A DNA stretch of 64,000 bases from Brugia malayi (lineage: Eukaryota > Nematoda > Chromadorea > Rhabditida > Onchocercidae): assembly GCF_000002995.4 (NCBI RefSeq), contig NW_025062476.1, positions 2,041,001 through 2,105,000 of the forward strand, read 5' to 3'. The notes under the pieces are model-generated. The model did no database searches. It saw nothing but the letters and a program-made list of their open reading frames with translations, and was not told the DNA's origin. This document shows positions 36,761 through 50,145 of the stretch, one piece after another. The stretch's first letter is position 1; every line of letters begins with the position of its first letter. Position numbers and translations under genes: made by a program.

Positions 36761-37260
36761 TATCCTTCCAATGCGCTTTTGACCACCCCAAATCACTGTA
36801 ATTACTATATTTACTTTTTAAGATTGCTTCCATTCTTCTTTATTTGATAATTTCAACAATATCAAAACATTTCATTCATTAAATACGATCCCAATTTACA
36901 CCAATTACCCCCTCAAACCCATTAAACCTAACATTTTACTCAGATTGCCTTGGTCATTTGCCATATATCAAAGTTCGGTACGCTAATGTAGCATAAGGAT
37001 GACTGGATGAGACGGAATGAAAATGAAAAGGTCTATTGAACGGAGATTGCTTAATATCTGCTGAAGTACTTGTAGCTTTGTAAAGATAAGCTGCAAGAAG
37101 TATTCTTATGGTAAACGGTTGGGAAAAGCTTAAATGAAGTAAGCAGAAGGGTATCTAATTAGAGTTCTGATCTTACATAACTTCTTCAATAATTATATTA
37201 GTTTGGTAAGTTTTGATTTTGACGATCTGATGATCACTTCATCTAGTAAGGCCTATATAT

Positions 37261-37479
37261 ACTTTGCCAGTGTTTAACCCATTATTTCTGATTTTATTCC
37301 TCTTACTACACCTAAAATTTACTGCAGAAGTTCATCCTTGTTCCTGGTAAATATCAATATCATAAGAAGGACATTTCCCAATGTTTAAACTCAAAAATAC
37401 ATCCTACGATCTCTGTTCTATCAACACAAAGATATCAACACATATCTTTGTCATAAAAAAACTTTGCCAGTGTTTAACC
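37261..37479. mobile_element. 181-bp segment flanked by 19-bp direct repeats (possible retro-insertion)
   Basis: ACTTTGCCAGTGTTTAACC occurs exactly at 37261-37279 and 37461-37479, 200 bp apart. The segment between ends in a perfect 10-bp inverted repeat with a 6-base loop (37426-37435 with 37442-37451), then TCAT and a run of A directly before the second repeat. Target-site duplication, insert and A-tail is the layout left by reverse-transcribed insertions. The A-run is short and the insert is not recognised, so this is a hypothesis. Confidence 0.4.
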
Positions 37480-38870
37480 TTTACGTACTTCACTTCTTTT
37501 CAGCACTTAAATTTTTTCACTGTACATTAATCATTACAGCACTGGTCTTCCTCGCTTAACTTTAACTGTCAGGATTGCATTTCCAGTGTTAAAGACTATG
37601 TAAAGAGTGTGGAAAAGGTTAAATGATAATAATAAGAGAATAGGAATGCAAGATTATCACTGCAGGTAGTATCAGTGTTCGTATCACATCGATGAACTTT
37701 GATCGATCGAGCGAGCAATTGCCCGGACAAAACGTTGCAGTCAATAAACGTTGTGGGACAGTTATTATCATGAAACCTTGACATATCCTCCTCTTCTCTT
37801 CTCTTCATGGAAGTTCGTATAGTCCTTCGTTCCCCTTCCCTCTTCTCCCCTCTCCCTTCCATTGCTCATCTTATCAGTAATTTTCTTTTCCTTCAGAAAT
37901 ACTAACATCTCTCAAGTAAGACTAATCAATATATATTAGAAAAGTTACTTGCAGATTATTCTCAGATTTCCATTTACAAAGTTATATACATTCCATTAAT
38001 TGAAAGTTGTGTAAATTAAGAAGTAGCAATTTGCTGTTTCATTCATCTCTATGCTATGTTGAAGTCAGTCTTTCCATCTAATCTTGTCTAACATATCAAT
38101 CAAAAAATGTTAATTAGTCAAAGTATATGAGTAAAACTTTACTCGTAGAGAGGGAGCTGTGATTCTGAGATCGCGGTGCGGTGTTATCCTTTCTGTTATC
38201 GTACGATCTAAGATGTCTTAATGTGAAAGTGAATGCTCATTTCATCTTAAATTCAATTAAGTTGTTTTTTTAATAAAATACGGGAGAGAAACATTACCTT
38301 TTATTCCATTTTTTTCTTCTGTAATTTAGATTTAATTCATTTCTTGAGTCATTTGTTTGGAATATAATTATTGTGTCAGGATGAAAACCTGTATATTCTG
38401 CTGTTCTACTATTTGATATTTGCATTACATGCAAGTTAACTTAACAAAAACGAAATGAAACGGATTAAATATGATAGCTAACATTCTGCTAATATCTTAA
38501 TCTTTTCATTTTTATTCAAAGAAGTCGTTTGCAGAGAAATTAACAAGAAAAGACCTTCTTATCACACCATAAAATGTGTATTATTTCCTTCTTTTTTATT
38601 ATTATTAAAAATGTCATTATTATTATTACTATTTATTATTAAAAATTTTCGTTATTAAAAATGGAATTTCATGTTTGATTACTAATTAGTAGTTCTCAGG
38701 AGATTCATATCATCACATATTGCCATCTATTTATTGACGGTACTGGTAATTGCCACAATGCATTACGAATTATCTATGAAAGCAATTACATCAGCTCTCT
38801 TTTTCTGAATTCTTCTCGTTTTTGTAAAATGACATAGTGCTTATGAACATTTGAATAGATGTTGTATATT

Positions 38871-38875
38871 TGCAG
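38871..38875 (+). promoter_or_regulatory. Possible trans-splice acceptor of MAST
   Basis: GTATATTTGCAG ends at 38875, 58 bases before the ATG at 38934. An earlier ATG in another frame lies between them, so this assignment is weak. Confidence 0.35.
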
Positions 38876-38933
38876 AAAACAGTTAATGAAGGGAAAATAA
38901 TTTGCATTGAAACGGTAGTGCTGTGTTGATGAA

Positions 38934-41900
38934 ATGAGTGGGAATAATTGGCCGAATGAACTGCTTAAGACAGGTATTTCGCATGGAGAACATGAAGGAA
39001 ACTGCGAGGAGAAGAATTCACAACCAATGTGTTCATCACAGTGTTCCGGATTCACCGATACACACATTACTTTCCGGAAGAAAATACCTGCTGTTGTGCC
39101 TCTCGTGGTTAGTTGTTTAATAATTAGTTTTTTTTTTTTTTAATACAGAATTTAATTTTAGGCTACTGTTGTAGTTTTTATATAATTGTCATTAAGAACA
39201 GTGATCAAAAAGAGGAGTAAACTTCTTTAAGAGTTTTATGATCACAGAATGAAATATAGTTGATAAAAAAAAGGCATTTCTAAGTCTGTACTTTACCCAT
39301 CAATTAATATAATTTCAAGAAAATAATAAATTTCCTGAGAAATGCACATTTCGCCATAAATAATAGTAAAATTAAGTTGAATTGGCATCTCACAGTGTTC
39401 TTTTTACATTCCACTCACCCTTTTCTATTGTGTTCTTTGCTCTGTACTACCCCGAGTTAGTTGTTTTCATGTTTTATAATTTGCTTAAATTAAAATTGTA
39501 AACGAACGCATAATGAAATGCTCACCTTCGGGAATTATCAAGCAAAAGCAATGAAATTTAGATCATATTTTTAAAAGATTTTCAGTCGTCACCCGTTGAT
39601 TCACCTCACTCTTTGTTACTTTCACCAATATTGCTTCGTCCGATTCGCTCACTTTCGACGCAAAATAATTTTTGTGGGTTACCGTCAGAATTTGATGAAG
39701 AACATCGTTTATCACGGCAAAAAATAGCTGCATCCTATCAGTTGCCACGTACATTTGCAGCTTCAAAAGGTGTACTTTCCTGTTTTTCTAGAAAGAGGTG
39801 ATAAAACTCATTCAAAAGTTAATTTTCGGCTTTTAAAATTAGGTTACACTGAGGATCATCAAAATGTTTTACTGAAATTCAATCCACTGACCTTAGTATT
39901 ACAAGAATTTTAGGTGTCACAGTGCTAAGCACAAAAACTGCCGTCGAAAGAGGTAGTGCTGATAATTCAGAGGGCCGTTTTTTAATGCAATTATCACACA
40001 AACGAGGAAGATGTTTGTCGGGTAAGAAATCATTGTTTCTGTCGTTATGTTGTTGCTTAAAGTAGGATTGAAATCAAAGTTATCATTTGCCATTTCGCTT
40101 TTTTCGAGTTATTTGTTTTTTTTTTCTACCACGCTGTACAGTTTTATTTACGGACTCGATGATTTTGGGACGATAGAGTTTTATAAAGGTTATCGATAAT
40201 AATAGCTGAGGCACAGGTTGAAATATTAGTATTAAAATCAACTAATACCAGATTAGCTTTACCTTATTAAATGTATTTGCATCCAAAATGAGTGTTTTAG
40301 AGTTGAGTAATTTTTCTGTTTTTATTTGGTATTGAGATTTTTTTTTAATTAAAATAGGGGATAAATAAGACTCAAACGTAAGGTCAAAATACTACGAATC
40401 GAGTTTTCATGTAATTAATGAATGTAGGTGTTTACGTATGTGTTCCCTACTAAGTCGTGTTTCTTTCTTAAATTTGACTGCAATTTTAAATTAATAAAAA
40501 TCTCAGCTTCAGATCATTGCTTATTTTGTAAAGGGACTAAAAAACAAATTTCACGACAAGTTTTAGGTATGCTTAGTCAAAAATCAATGGATTTTTCGTG
40601 TTCAAACCATACTGCAACGTTGGGAAATTTGGTACGAATGCGTAACTCTTCATTAGGCCATTCCGATCCACAAATTTCTGCATCAGTTGTTCAGTCGTCT
40701 TCAGTTCGTCTTCGAGTATGTTTCTGAAACTCATATTTGATCTCTTTCTTTATTTTTCTAGGAAAGGTAAAGAATGAGAAGTTTACTTCATATCTGACTT
40801 TGAAGAGCTTCATGTTCTTGATATCATTGAATCATTATCATCTTTGCACATTAACCTCCTTCCTGATAAATTTAGATAAATTTAAACAAAATTTTATGCA
40901 AAATAAAATTTGTAGCGAAAAGATGGGATTCATCCTTCGTATTCATCAGCCAGTAGCCTTGGATGTCATCGAAGTTTGAATGCTTCAGCATCGCCTATCC
41001 TCGCACGAAGATGCCGATCGCCTAATCGTTTTGCAATATTTCCTTTTCCTCATGGAAAAACAAATCCATCAGTTGTATCGCTTAGGTTTGTGTCATTTGA
41101 TCTTCTTAGTATTTCTCGGATATTATTGATAAAATTCGTAACTTTAAAACAAAATAAACTAGAGATATAACTACACTTTTTCAGAACGCGTACAACGCCG
41201 TTAGCATCAGCTCAGGATAGTAGACGCTGGTCAGTTGCATCTCTTCCATCATCAAGCGGTTACGGGACACCTGGAAGCAACTCAGCATTTTCGGTTATTT
41301 GATTTTAAGCGTTTCTTTTTCAACGGTTGTCCATAGGCTTTTAATAGAAGACAGTCATTAGAAAAATCGTATAGACTGAATACTTCCTGTTTTTTTTTTT
41401 TCTCTCGCATAATGCCATATTAGTAGTGGGCGAATATTAGCATATTTCAACTTTAGTTGAAAACTCAGTGAGGAGAGATTTATAACAGATTTATATAAAG
41501 TATTGTGCAAATTATGTCCTAAGAAATTGCGATTTTCACTAAAAATTCAACGAAAAAGTGTGCTCTTCTGGCAAGAAAGTTTGCTTTTTTTTGCTCTCAT
41601 TGTATTTTCCACGAATAAAATATTCATAATCACTTTGCTCGGGAAAGAAATTATTTTGGTGCATTTTTGCCTTAACAGTTTAGGATTGCAAGTTTTCAAA
41701 AGAACAAAATGAGTGTAAATAAAGTGAATCTTTTGTAGAGTGAATATTCATCGCAAGAACAGCTTTGTGACATTCTTACTGATTTGCGACTTAGTAGTGC
41801 TGAGGGTTCAAATGAAGATTTTCCGGGACAAAATCGTCCTCGTTCTCGCAGTTTGACGTAAGTTTTATGCGCAATGTTATTTCAGGTTTAAAAAAGTTTC

Positions 41901-44900
41901 ACTGACTTTGTTGTTTTTCGTTGTTTAATCAAAAATTATTTGAGCTACCTGAATATTTTGTATTTTTTTTATTACTGAGTATATATATTAGTACTTACAG
42001 TGTGTACAGAATTAAAAACCATCCATTTTTTGCTGGACACATATGAAAAGCATTATGATGAGAATATATGAAAGTTTAAGATAGATTAAATATTTTGAGC
42101 CAGTTAAAGAAAATTCATGTGCTGTTACACTATCACTTAGCAGTTCTGATGCCTTTTGAAACAGCTTTATGAAATTCCTTAGACTTATCTGTAAATCTGT
42201 TTGAAGTTATAACTGGTTTGATATGTTACAGAAATTCTGTAAATTTCGGTTCTGACTCGACATGCAGCGTTGTTTTCCATAAAACAATTTACAAGGAACG
42301 CTTTCCAAAGGTTTGAACGAACTTACAGTTTAATAATGCAATCAATCATAAGATTTGAATGATTCTAACGTAGTTATCAGACAATTATTTTTCATATTTT
42401 TTACATCTTGATTGTAGTCAAATTAAGCAATATCACCAGTTAAGAAGGAATAGTGTTTTGAAAACTTATCATATTTCATTGTTTCTTTTTAGGCGAAGAA
42501 GCAGATGGAGGAGCAACTCAGCCAATTAATCGATGAAAATGCCCCGTTATCTGATGTTGCATCTTTGGATACGACATTACGACCTGAAAGTATATACTTA
42601 GATGATACCTGGGATGGCTCACCAAATACTTCACTTAGCTCACTGATTAGTCGCCGATCGATGTTGGCTGATAACGTGGAGAGTGATCCCAGAATGCGAC
42701 TGATCTCAGATGGTGCTACACGGTTTCTTCATCATCAAATTATCGAAGTTGCAAATGGTATTTTATGTTCCTGTTTTAAGCTATTCAGTGTTAACACTAT
42801 CTGAAATTGTCGGAAAAGATTTCACTTGAGAATCGCATAGATATAATTGGCAGTTATATGATTTGGTAGCGAATCAATTTAACTATTAATTTAATTTCAT
42901 TAAGGCATGAAAAGGTACTACATGTCTTATATAAATTTTCATTTTGAAGAGTTGGAGTATGAAAATTGCAGACAGCGAGAATAGCATATTCGTATTTGCG
43001 AACGAAATCATCGATAATTTTACATTTCAAATTGAAATGCCTTTCATTATTAGAAAAGCAAGAATTCTTAAATTTTTATAGGGATGCTTAGAAGCGCTGA
43101 TGAAGAGTATAAAAAGAATTTCAGACTGTCTATCGAAATCGAAAGACGACCTCACAAATGCTTCTTATTTCTCAGAAATATCGCAGAGACTCGAAGCTGT
43201 TATCGCTGAAGCACACGAAAAAACTTCACCTGAAAGCTTTGCTTTTTTATCTAAAATGGTGAAGCATGTACTGATGATAATTTCTCGTCCGGCTCGTATC
43301 TTGGAATGTTTGGTTGGTTTAAAGCTTAATCTAAACAGCTTTATTGAAAAGAAGGGTTAGCAGAAATTTGAAGAATGCATTTCTGGGATCTTCAAGCAAT
43401 ATAGGAAAACAGCATTTATTGCTTTCTCATAGTATTTCGCCTAAAACGGAATTTTTTCTTGTGATTAAAGGAGTTCGATCCAGATCAATTCTACCACTTA
43501 TTACAAGAAACTGAAGGGGCGGTCCGCGAACAACTCGGTGCAGGTGATGCTAGAGTTCCAGATTTACCGCAGTACATCATAAGCAAACTTGGTTTAAATA
43601 AAAATTTGATGTCCGAATCGACAGTTGATATTTTAAAGGTATAGTTGCGCTATGTATATGCTTGCTTTTGAAAGTAATTATGACTTTTGGAGTAACAGAA
43701 ACTGATTTAGAGATAAGAAGTATATGTACTTATTTTTATATAACTAATTCATAATTAGTTTCAATTCATAATTAGTTTCAAAAGACCACATATGATTTTT
43801 TTGTAAGTATGATTAACTGATAAATATCATTGATAAATAATTCATAAAATTGTGCTTGTCAGTGAATGAGTGTTCTTGATTAAACGAATGCATTTTCGCA
43901 TGCAGATTATATATTCCTTCTATTTTGAAACAAAAAAATTCTTTTAGGGAGAGCCAAATTCACTGTTCAATGATGAAACTCGTTCGGGTGTTGAGTGTCA
44001 ACGCGATTTACATGAAAGACGCCCACCATCCGAAGATGACTATGAAACAGTCAGAGTGAGTAGAAATAATGTTTTTGAATTTCTATGTTTGATTATATAG
44101 GAAGGGATTAAAAGTGATTTTATTAGTGATGAAGGAAGATAATTTGGGATCACAGTTAATCATGTATTTTTGAAATTGTTCCATATTTACGAATGATTTC
44201 GTTCTAGGATTTGAGGATTCGGTATGTACAGCTAGCTAGTAAGACATTCATAAATCAAACTTTTCTATTATAAAAGAAAGTTTTTGTTATGATAGAGAAT
44301 TTTTCATATTTCGCATTGACACAAGGATATTTAATTTCAATGATTAGTAATTTCGAGGATCAAAATTTGAATCATTAAGTTAATAAGTAATGGAGCGTAT
44401 GGTGCCGTTTATTTGGTGCGGCATAAAGAAACACGGCAACGATTTGCACTTAAGCGGATGAAGAAACAGACTTTATTAATGCGTAATCAAATAAATCAGG
44501 TAATTTGCTTGCAACATTCACTTATTTCGTTTATTCATTAATTTGGCAGAAAAAATTTATTAGATTGGAAAAGTCGAAATATTTTGTGTTAATAACAATT
44601 TTATTTTTTGCTTTAGGTATATGCTGAAAGAGATATACTAACGTTTACGGATAATCCATTTGTCGTGTCATTTTACGGTTCATTCGAAACGCGTCATCAT
44701 TTATGTATGTTAATGGAATATGTAGAAGGTGGAGACTGTGCAGCTTTACTGAAAAAAGCCGGAACATTACCACTTGATGCAGCACGACTATATATTGCAG
44801 AAACTGTTCTTGCTATTGATTATCTTCATTCTTATGGTATCGTACACCGTGATTTAAAGCCCGATAAGTAAATCTTTTATAATATTTTCCTTTTTTTTTT

Positions 44901-47900
44901 TTTTATTAAATAAATTGTTTTGAAATGAAATAGAAAATTTTCAAGAAAAATCTGAGTCTCAAAAGTCGGTGGTAGATTTGGAGACAACCAGGAGTATTAT
45001 TTAGATAAAAAGTAAATTTTGTTCCATAAAAGATTCAAAAAAAAAAAGGTTGAAGGCTGAACGTCGTAGCTAAAGGTGCTTTAAAAGTGACAGAGATGAC
45101 TTCTCTAGAATACTGCTAATTTTTTCTAAAATATAAACCAGAGCGAGGAGTTTTTCTAAGTTATCAGTGATCATTTTAATAATTAGCAGTTTCATTATCT
45201 TCTGGTCGAATACAGCTTCATAATTTTTCCATTTATTTACAGCCTACTGATAACGGCAATAGGTCATATAAAGTTAACTGACTTTGGACTTTCAAAGATT
45301 GGTCTAATGAATCGTGCAACACTATTATGCGAAAATTACATGGATATTGCGGATACACAACAATTTACAGATAAACAACTCTGTGGTACTCCTGAATATA
45401 TCGCGCCAGAAGTAATTTTAAGACAGGGATATGGTAAGCTCATTTGATTTCTTATATCTTTTTTTCCATACTGAGCTGTTTATTACCTCAGTATGAAAAG
45501 TGGAAGCATTTTGTAAGTGGAAGCATTCATTATTTTCTATAAAATTCTGTATGTTATTTTTGAATGTATTAAACATTTAATACTTTGTATTTTGCTTTTA
45601 AGGTAAACCAGTAGATTGGTGGGCACTTGGTGTTATTTTGTATGAATTTCTTATTGGAATTGTTCCATTTATGGCTGATACACCAGAACATTTGTTTGCA
45701 AAAATTGTTAACGGTTGGTTTTTATTGCTTAATATTACTACAAGAAACTTCTTAGTATAAAGTTATCAGCTTAACATTTTTCGATTTCATTTTAAAAAAT
45801 TTTTTTGAAGAGGAAGCGGAGTTTCCTGAAGAGGAAGAAGCATTGCCCACAGAAGCGGAATTTTTGATTAAGCGCTTATTGGAGAAGGATCCAATAGAAC
45901 GACTTGGATCGGCTGGTGGTGCCCAACAGGTTTGAGTTTGTATTTTAGTTTTTATGCAGAATTTTAGGTTATTTATTAGTCGAATTAATGAAAACATGTT
46001 TTTTTCAATTATTTTATTTTTGTCTGAAAAATTGCAGCTGATGAATGACCCTTTTTTTGCTGGTTTAAATTTCAAGTCTTTGCTTCGTCAAAAAGCAGAA
46101 TTTGTACCCCAATTGGAAGGAGAAGAAGATACGTCTTATTTCGATGCTAGAACAGATCGGTTTGTCATTTTTATTTTTTGATCTTTTTCTTTTATCAAGA
46201 AAGTCATTATGAAATATTTGCCTGCTAACTTGAGAAATACGTATACATCCGTAGGTTATTTTACTGAAGCAGATAAGATTTTTGCATTAAATTTCATTCC
46301 TTCATAACTGCTAGTACTCTTCAATCATTTGCTAAACGCTGTGTGTTGGAGTAACGATCATATGGAGAAAAGTTAACTATACATATAAAGATTTTCTTAT
46401 TTATAATCTATACATCAAGATAGTGTTAGTTCGAATCCTTGTCTGAGATTGATATAAATTTTTCTAAAAATGCCTGGGACATTCCAGGATTTCCCTCATT
46501 GGTTCATTCATGAGTTACACACACACACTAATTCTAGGCTTTATTATTCATTTTTAATTCTTTTTCCAGCTACAATCATGATGTTGATAGTGGTGACGAA
46601 GATAATGCTCCAATGTTTGGTTCTTTTGATACTGCATCACCTCGTCATTCAGTAATTAGCACTGAATCAGTTAATGTGGCTCAGGTATTTCTTTCTTTCG
46701 TCGTACTTTTTAACTATGATTGTTTTGATATTGCATCACCTCTGTATTCAGTAATTAGTATTAAATCAATTAATGTCACTCAGGTATTTCTTTTTTTCGT
46801 TGTATTTTTTAACTGATTTTAGAAACTTCATTTATTCAGGCCACAAGTTTTGATAGTATCAAGAGTACCCGATCGGATTCGAGTTCAGTTTCTCGTCAGT
46901 TAAGCAGTGATTTTTATGAAAACAAAATGGATACTAAATATGATTATCCTTTACCAGCGGTTAGTTCACTTTCTATTTTTTTTTTTAATCCTATTTTTTG
47001 AAATAGAACTCAAGTTATTCGTCTCCAAAATGACCAGTTTTGTTGATGAAAACTTCATCTTGTATATTTCATAAAACTACTAAAAACAAATGATTGTATC
47101 GCTTAATTTGCCTTCGTGCAATTTTTTACGGTGTTGCAACTGATCTTTTTACTTTCAGGCAGTGCTACTCAGAAGGTGCTTTTCATCTCAGCTTCAAAAT
47201 AATTTGTCTACATCAAGCAGTGAAGCAAATGAAACAGGCTATCTCAATACAGGCTTATCTACAGATTCTTCAGTTGATGCATTTGGTTTTCCCGAATATT
47301 CGAGACCGGTGCCAATTGCAGAAGGTTATCAGAATCAGAAGGGCAATACAGCAGCATCTTTGCCGCGGTAAGCATGCTAACAATGGGGATTTTTTGTTTA
47401 AGTTGTTTAGAGATTTTAGCTCACTCCATGTGGATAGCTAATTTTGCTTCTGCACTAGACTGAAAATTTTTATTTCAGTTTTTCGGTAACCTGTGAACCC
47501 GATACAATTCGAACTAGCTCTTGTGATAAAAAAGAACTATCACCTGTAACTGAATTACGACCAACTTCTAATCTAACTATTTTTGATTCTGTAAGTTTGT
47601 GGTCAAACATGAATTATTTTATTATCTTGCTAACGGAATCTTTCATTTATTTTCATTCCAATAGTGTACTTATTTGCTTTATAGGTAGATCTTACTTAAA
47701 GTGCTGATGAATTGAATTTAAGAAATGACTTGTGCTAATCCAAAGCAATTATAGTGTGTATATATGTTAGTTTTTTTCTACATTCAGTACTTTTCAGAAT
47801 CGAGATGATGGAGTGATTAGTGAACAGGATCGTAGTCTGCAACTTGAAATTCCAAAGCAGTCTTCGCCCTTGCTTGCTCAACATTCGCCTGCTGGTTCAG

Positions 47901-50145
47901 CTTCTAGCGCATCATCATTTGATGGCATTTCCTCCAATCCATTAGCAACTCCTGTTGTGGAACAGAATTTCCAATTAAAAGCGCCAATAATCATCAAGTA
48001 TGAACGTTAAAATTTTTATTTCGTAATATGGCTATGCTTTTTTGGAAAAACTTTATTAAAGCTTCTAATCTTTGTTACGAATGATGAAGTGATTTTATTG
48101 TTCAGCAAATACAAATATAATTCTTTGTAATGAATTCGATTTAAAATATGAAGTCTTAAATGCACATTTAATTTTGCTATGTTTCAGGAAAGGACCGAAA
48201 GGTTTTGGATTTACAATTCGCTCAGTACGTGTCTATTTGGGTGAACAGTCGGACTACTACACTATTGAACATTTGGTTACAAAAGTGGAAGAAGGCTCTC
48301 CGGCTTATAAGTCTGGTATTCGGCCAAATGACCTAATAACCCATGTTCATTCTCAACCTGTCTCTAATCTTACACATCCACAATTGCTGCATCATCTGCT
48401 TGCATATGGAAGTGAACTTTCTCTGAAGGTTAGCCATTTTTTATTTATTTAATTATACATAAGCGTGTGGGATAGATTCAGTTATTTTTCAGTTCGTAGT
48501 GTATACGAATGTAGAAACTAAGAGGCAGTATTATGCATAATGTATAAATTTATGAGAACATGAAAGGAAATGAAGGGTACGGAGTTAATCAAATTAGCGA
48601 GAACTTCGAAAATAAAGGAAAATATATTTTATCATACTTATGTTATTAATCTGGTATCGAAGTATTTTATCTTCAAACTTCTCTTTATTTAGAATTTTTT
48701 TTTGCTGTTTACTTCTTTTTCATGCACCTATAAATTTAATGTTTAATTCCCTTTTATATGTTTTTTTACTTCATATCTTTTATATAACTTAACTGCTTTA
48801 CTCATTTCAGCTCACTTTGTAGGGAATTTTTTGTTTAAAAGTTTTAAATAAACGAATTTCTCCAATTTCCTAAAGACTATATGGTTACAGACAACGCCTC
48901 TCTCATCAACCTCGATTCGTGAAGGTGCTCCACGTCGTACAATTGGGAAATTGGCTAAAAAGAAACTGAGAAAACCACAGCATCGTGTCCAGTTGGAGAA
49001 GAAGACTCGAAAATCGTCACTTCTTCGTCGGTTAAGCGGTAAAAGAGTCAGCAATGACATTATTCCAGGAAGTTCATCTCAGAAACAGACGTTCATGCCT
49101 CGATCAGCTTCTAGTCAGGATGGAATACAGCTAGGGTTTGCTATCAAATTATCTGGAAAAATCAGGAACTTTCTGAACGATAGATCTCTGTTTAAATTAT
49201 CGACGTAATAATTTGACTTGTTCAGCTCTTATGGACGTAATAATTTGACAATTCTACTTTTGCAGGAGCACAACTGCTTCGTCTTCCACATTGGCAGTTA
49301 TACCAATGATGAATTCAAACGGTCCTGTGATCAAACGGTTTTCGGATGCTAATTTACCTGTTCAGAAAGAAGAGAAACTAATTTCTGCATCACCACTTGC
49401 ATTGAAATGCGCAAATCGGCCATCTACATTGCAGGTACTGTTATTGACTAAAGAATTCAGCATATTCCTCGTGAAAAATAAATGTATAATGCTGCGAATT
49501 TGAATAGGTTCGCAAGTTGGAAATCATGATTACTTAGTCATGATTTTTTTTTTTTTTTTTAGGGGTTAAAACATAAAATGACCGGAATGGCACAGCATTT
49601 AACGACATGCAAGCAGATATCTACACCGGCTGCAGTCAGCCCATTAGCAAGAGACGAAATTGCTTTCCTTTCAAGGTTACTGATTCAATTTAAAAATGCA
49701 AGATAGTTCGATTTTAAGATGACAATGAAAAGGATTGTGTTTTTTACAAGTTTTGAATGAATTCAGAATAGATATGGTGTGCAATCGTCTTAATTATCGT
49801 GAGGGAAAATCTCGAGTTTTACTAGTTATTTTATTAGCTTATAGTTATTTTTTTATTTAAGACATACCGTTATAGCTTTTGAAATTCTAAATCGTGATGT
49901 CAGTTAGACTGTTTCGAAAATGAAAAGTGGAATAATTTCAGACAGCGCTGCTAAGCGTTATATAGTTAGAGTTGTTATAAGAACTATGTTAAGCAGTTTA
50001 TGTTTTTTATTGCTTTGGAAAGATTTGGTGTTATGTTATAATGATAATCAGGTTTCGAAATAAAGGAGCTATCTGACATTGTTATTTCAGATCGCCTAGT
50101 GTCAAGGAATATATCCTTCATAAAACTTCAAAATATACAAATTGA
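38934..50145 (+). CDS. kin-4: MAST-family Ser/Thr kinase, KIN-4 type (28 exons)
   Basis: AGC-group kinase that binds microtubules and PDZ ligands. The model closes to 1,437 residues. Exons: 38934-39107, 39586-39769, 39914-40021, 40567-40715, 40916-41085, 41185-41293, 41739-41857, 42232-42310, 42493-42757, 43125-43312, 43471-43638, 43948-44055, 44380-44499, 44617-44867, 45243-45433, 45603-45713, 45811-45929, 46038-46159, 46570-46684, 46840-46959, 47159-47367, 47479-47590, 47798-47997, 48188-48428, 48891-49135, 49266-49434, 49563-49675, 50091-50145. Ser-rich N-terminus with the MAST hallmark [15 protein letters not shown], then the DUF1908 helical region (about residues 290-590, [13 protein letters not shown]). 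The kinase domain follows from about 604, with the glycine loop [11 protein letters not shown], Lys in [22 protein letters not shown] and [10 protein letters not shown]. Then the AGC tail [10 protein letters not shown], a PDZ domain (about 1165-1244, [13 protein letters not shown]) and a basic Ser-rich tail. All catalytic residues are present. More exons upstream cannot be excluded. Confidence 0.94.
43747..43780. repeat. 17-bp exact tandem duplication in MAST intron 11
   Basis: The unit ATTCATAATTAGTTTCA occurs twice with no gap (43747-43763 and 43764-43780). Confidence 0.95.
45498..45531. repeat. Period-17 tandem duplication in MAST intron 15
   Basis: AAGTGGAAGCATT recurs at a distance of exactly 17 bases (45498 and 45515). 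The ends of the two units have diverged. Confidence 0.8.
46624..46814 (+). repeat. Tandem copy of MAST exon 19 edge with its splice donor
   Basis: The last about 60 bases of exon 19 plus the donor CAG/GTATTTCT and the start of the intron (46624-46715) are repeated 99 bases downstream (46723-46814). The copies differ at only about 14 positions. The second copy keeps the donor (CAG at 46781-46783), and the 99 bases between the two donors are open and in frame. Confidence 0.9.
49202..49249. repeat. 16-bp direct repeat in MAST intron 25
   Basis: GACGTAATAATTTGAC occurs at 49202-49217 and again at 49234-49249, in the short intron before exon 26. Confidence 0.85.

Larger units (their letters stand above)
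36761..38933. other. Divergent intergenic region C3orf33-like / MAST
   Basis: 2.2 kb that should carry both promoters. It includes the direct-repeat-flanked segment at 37261-37479, a less AT-rich patch near 37600-37860, and an imperfect ATT-rich stretch near 38590-38660. The open frame on the - strand at 37596-37862 is low-complexity Arg/Glu and is not supported as a gene. Confidence 0.6.

Noticed and set aside
37596..37862. 88-codon frame on the - strand, Arg/Glu-rich start
   Set aside because: Low-complexity GAGG-type sequence in a promoter-bearing spacer, no recognisable domain, no consistent splice sites.
40428..40566. Coding sequence upstream of MAST exon 4 in the same frame
   Set aside because: The phase of exon 3 and the MAST family block fit an acceptor at 40566. 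The upstream frame is hydrophobic intron-like sequence.
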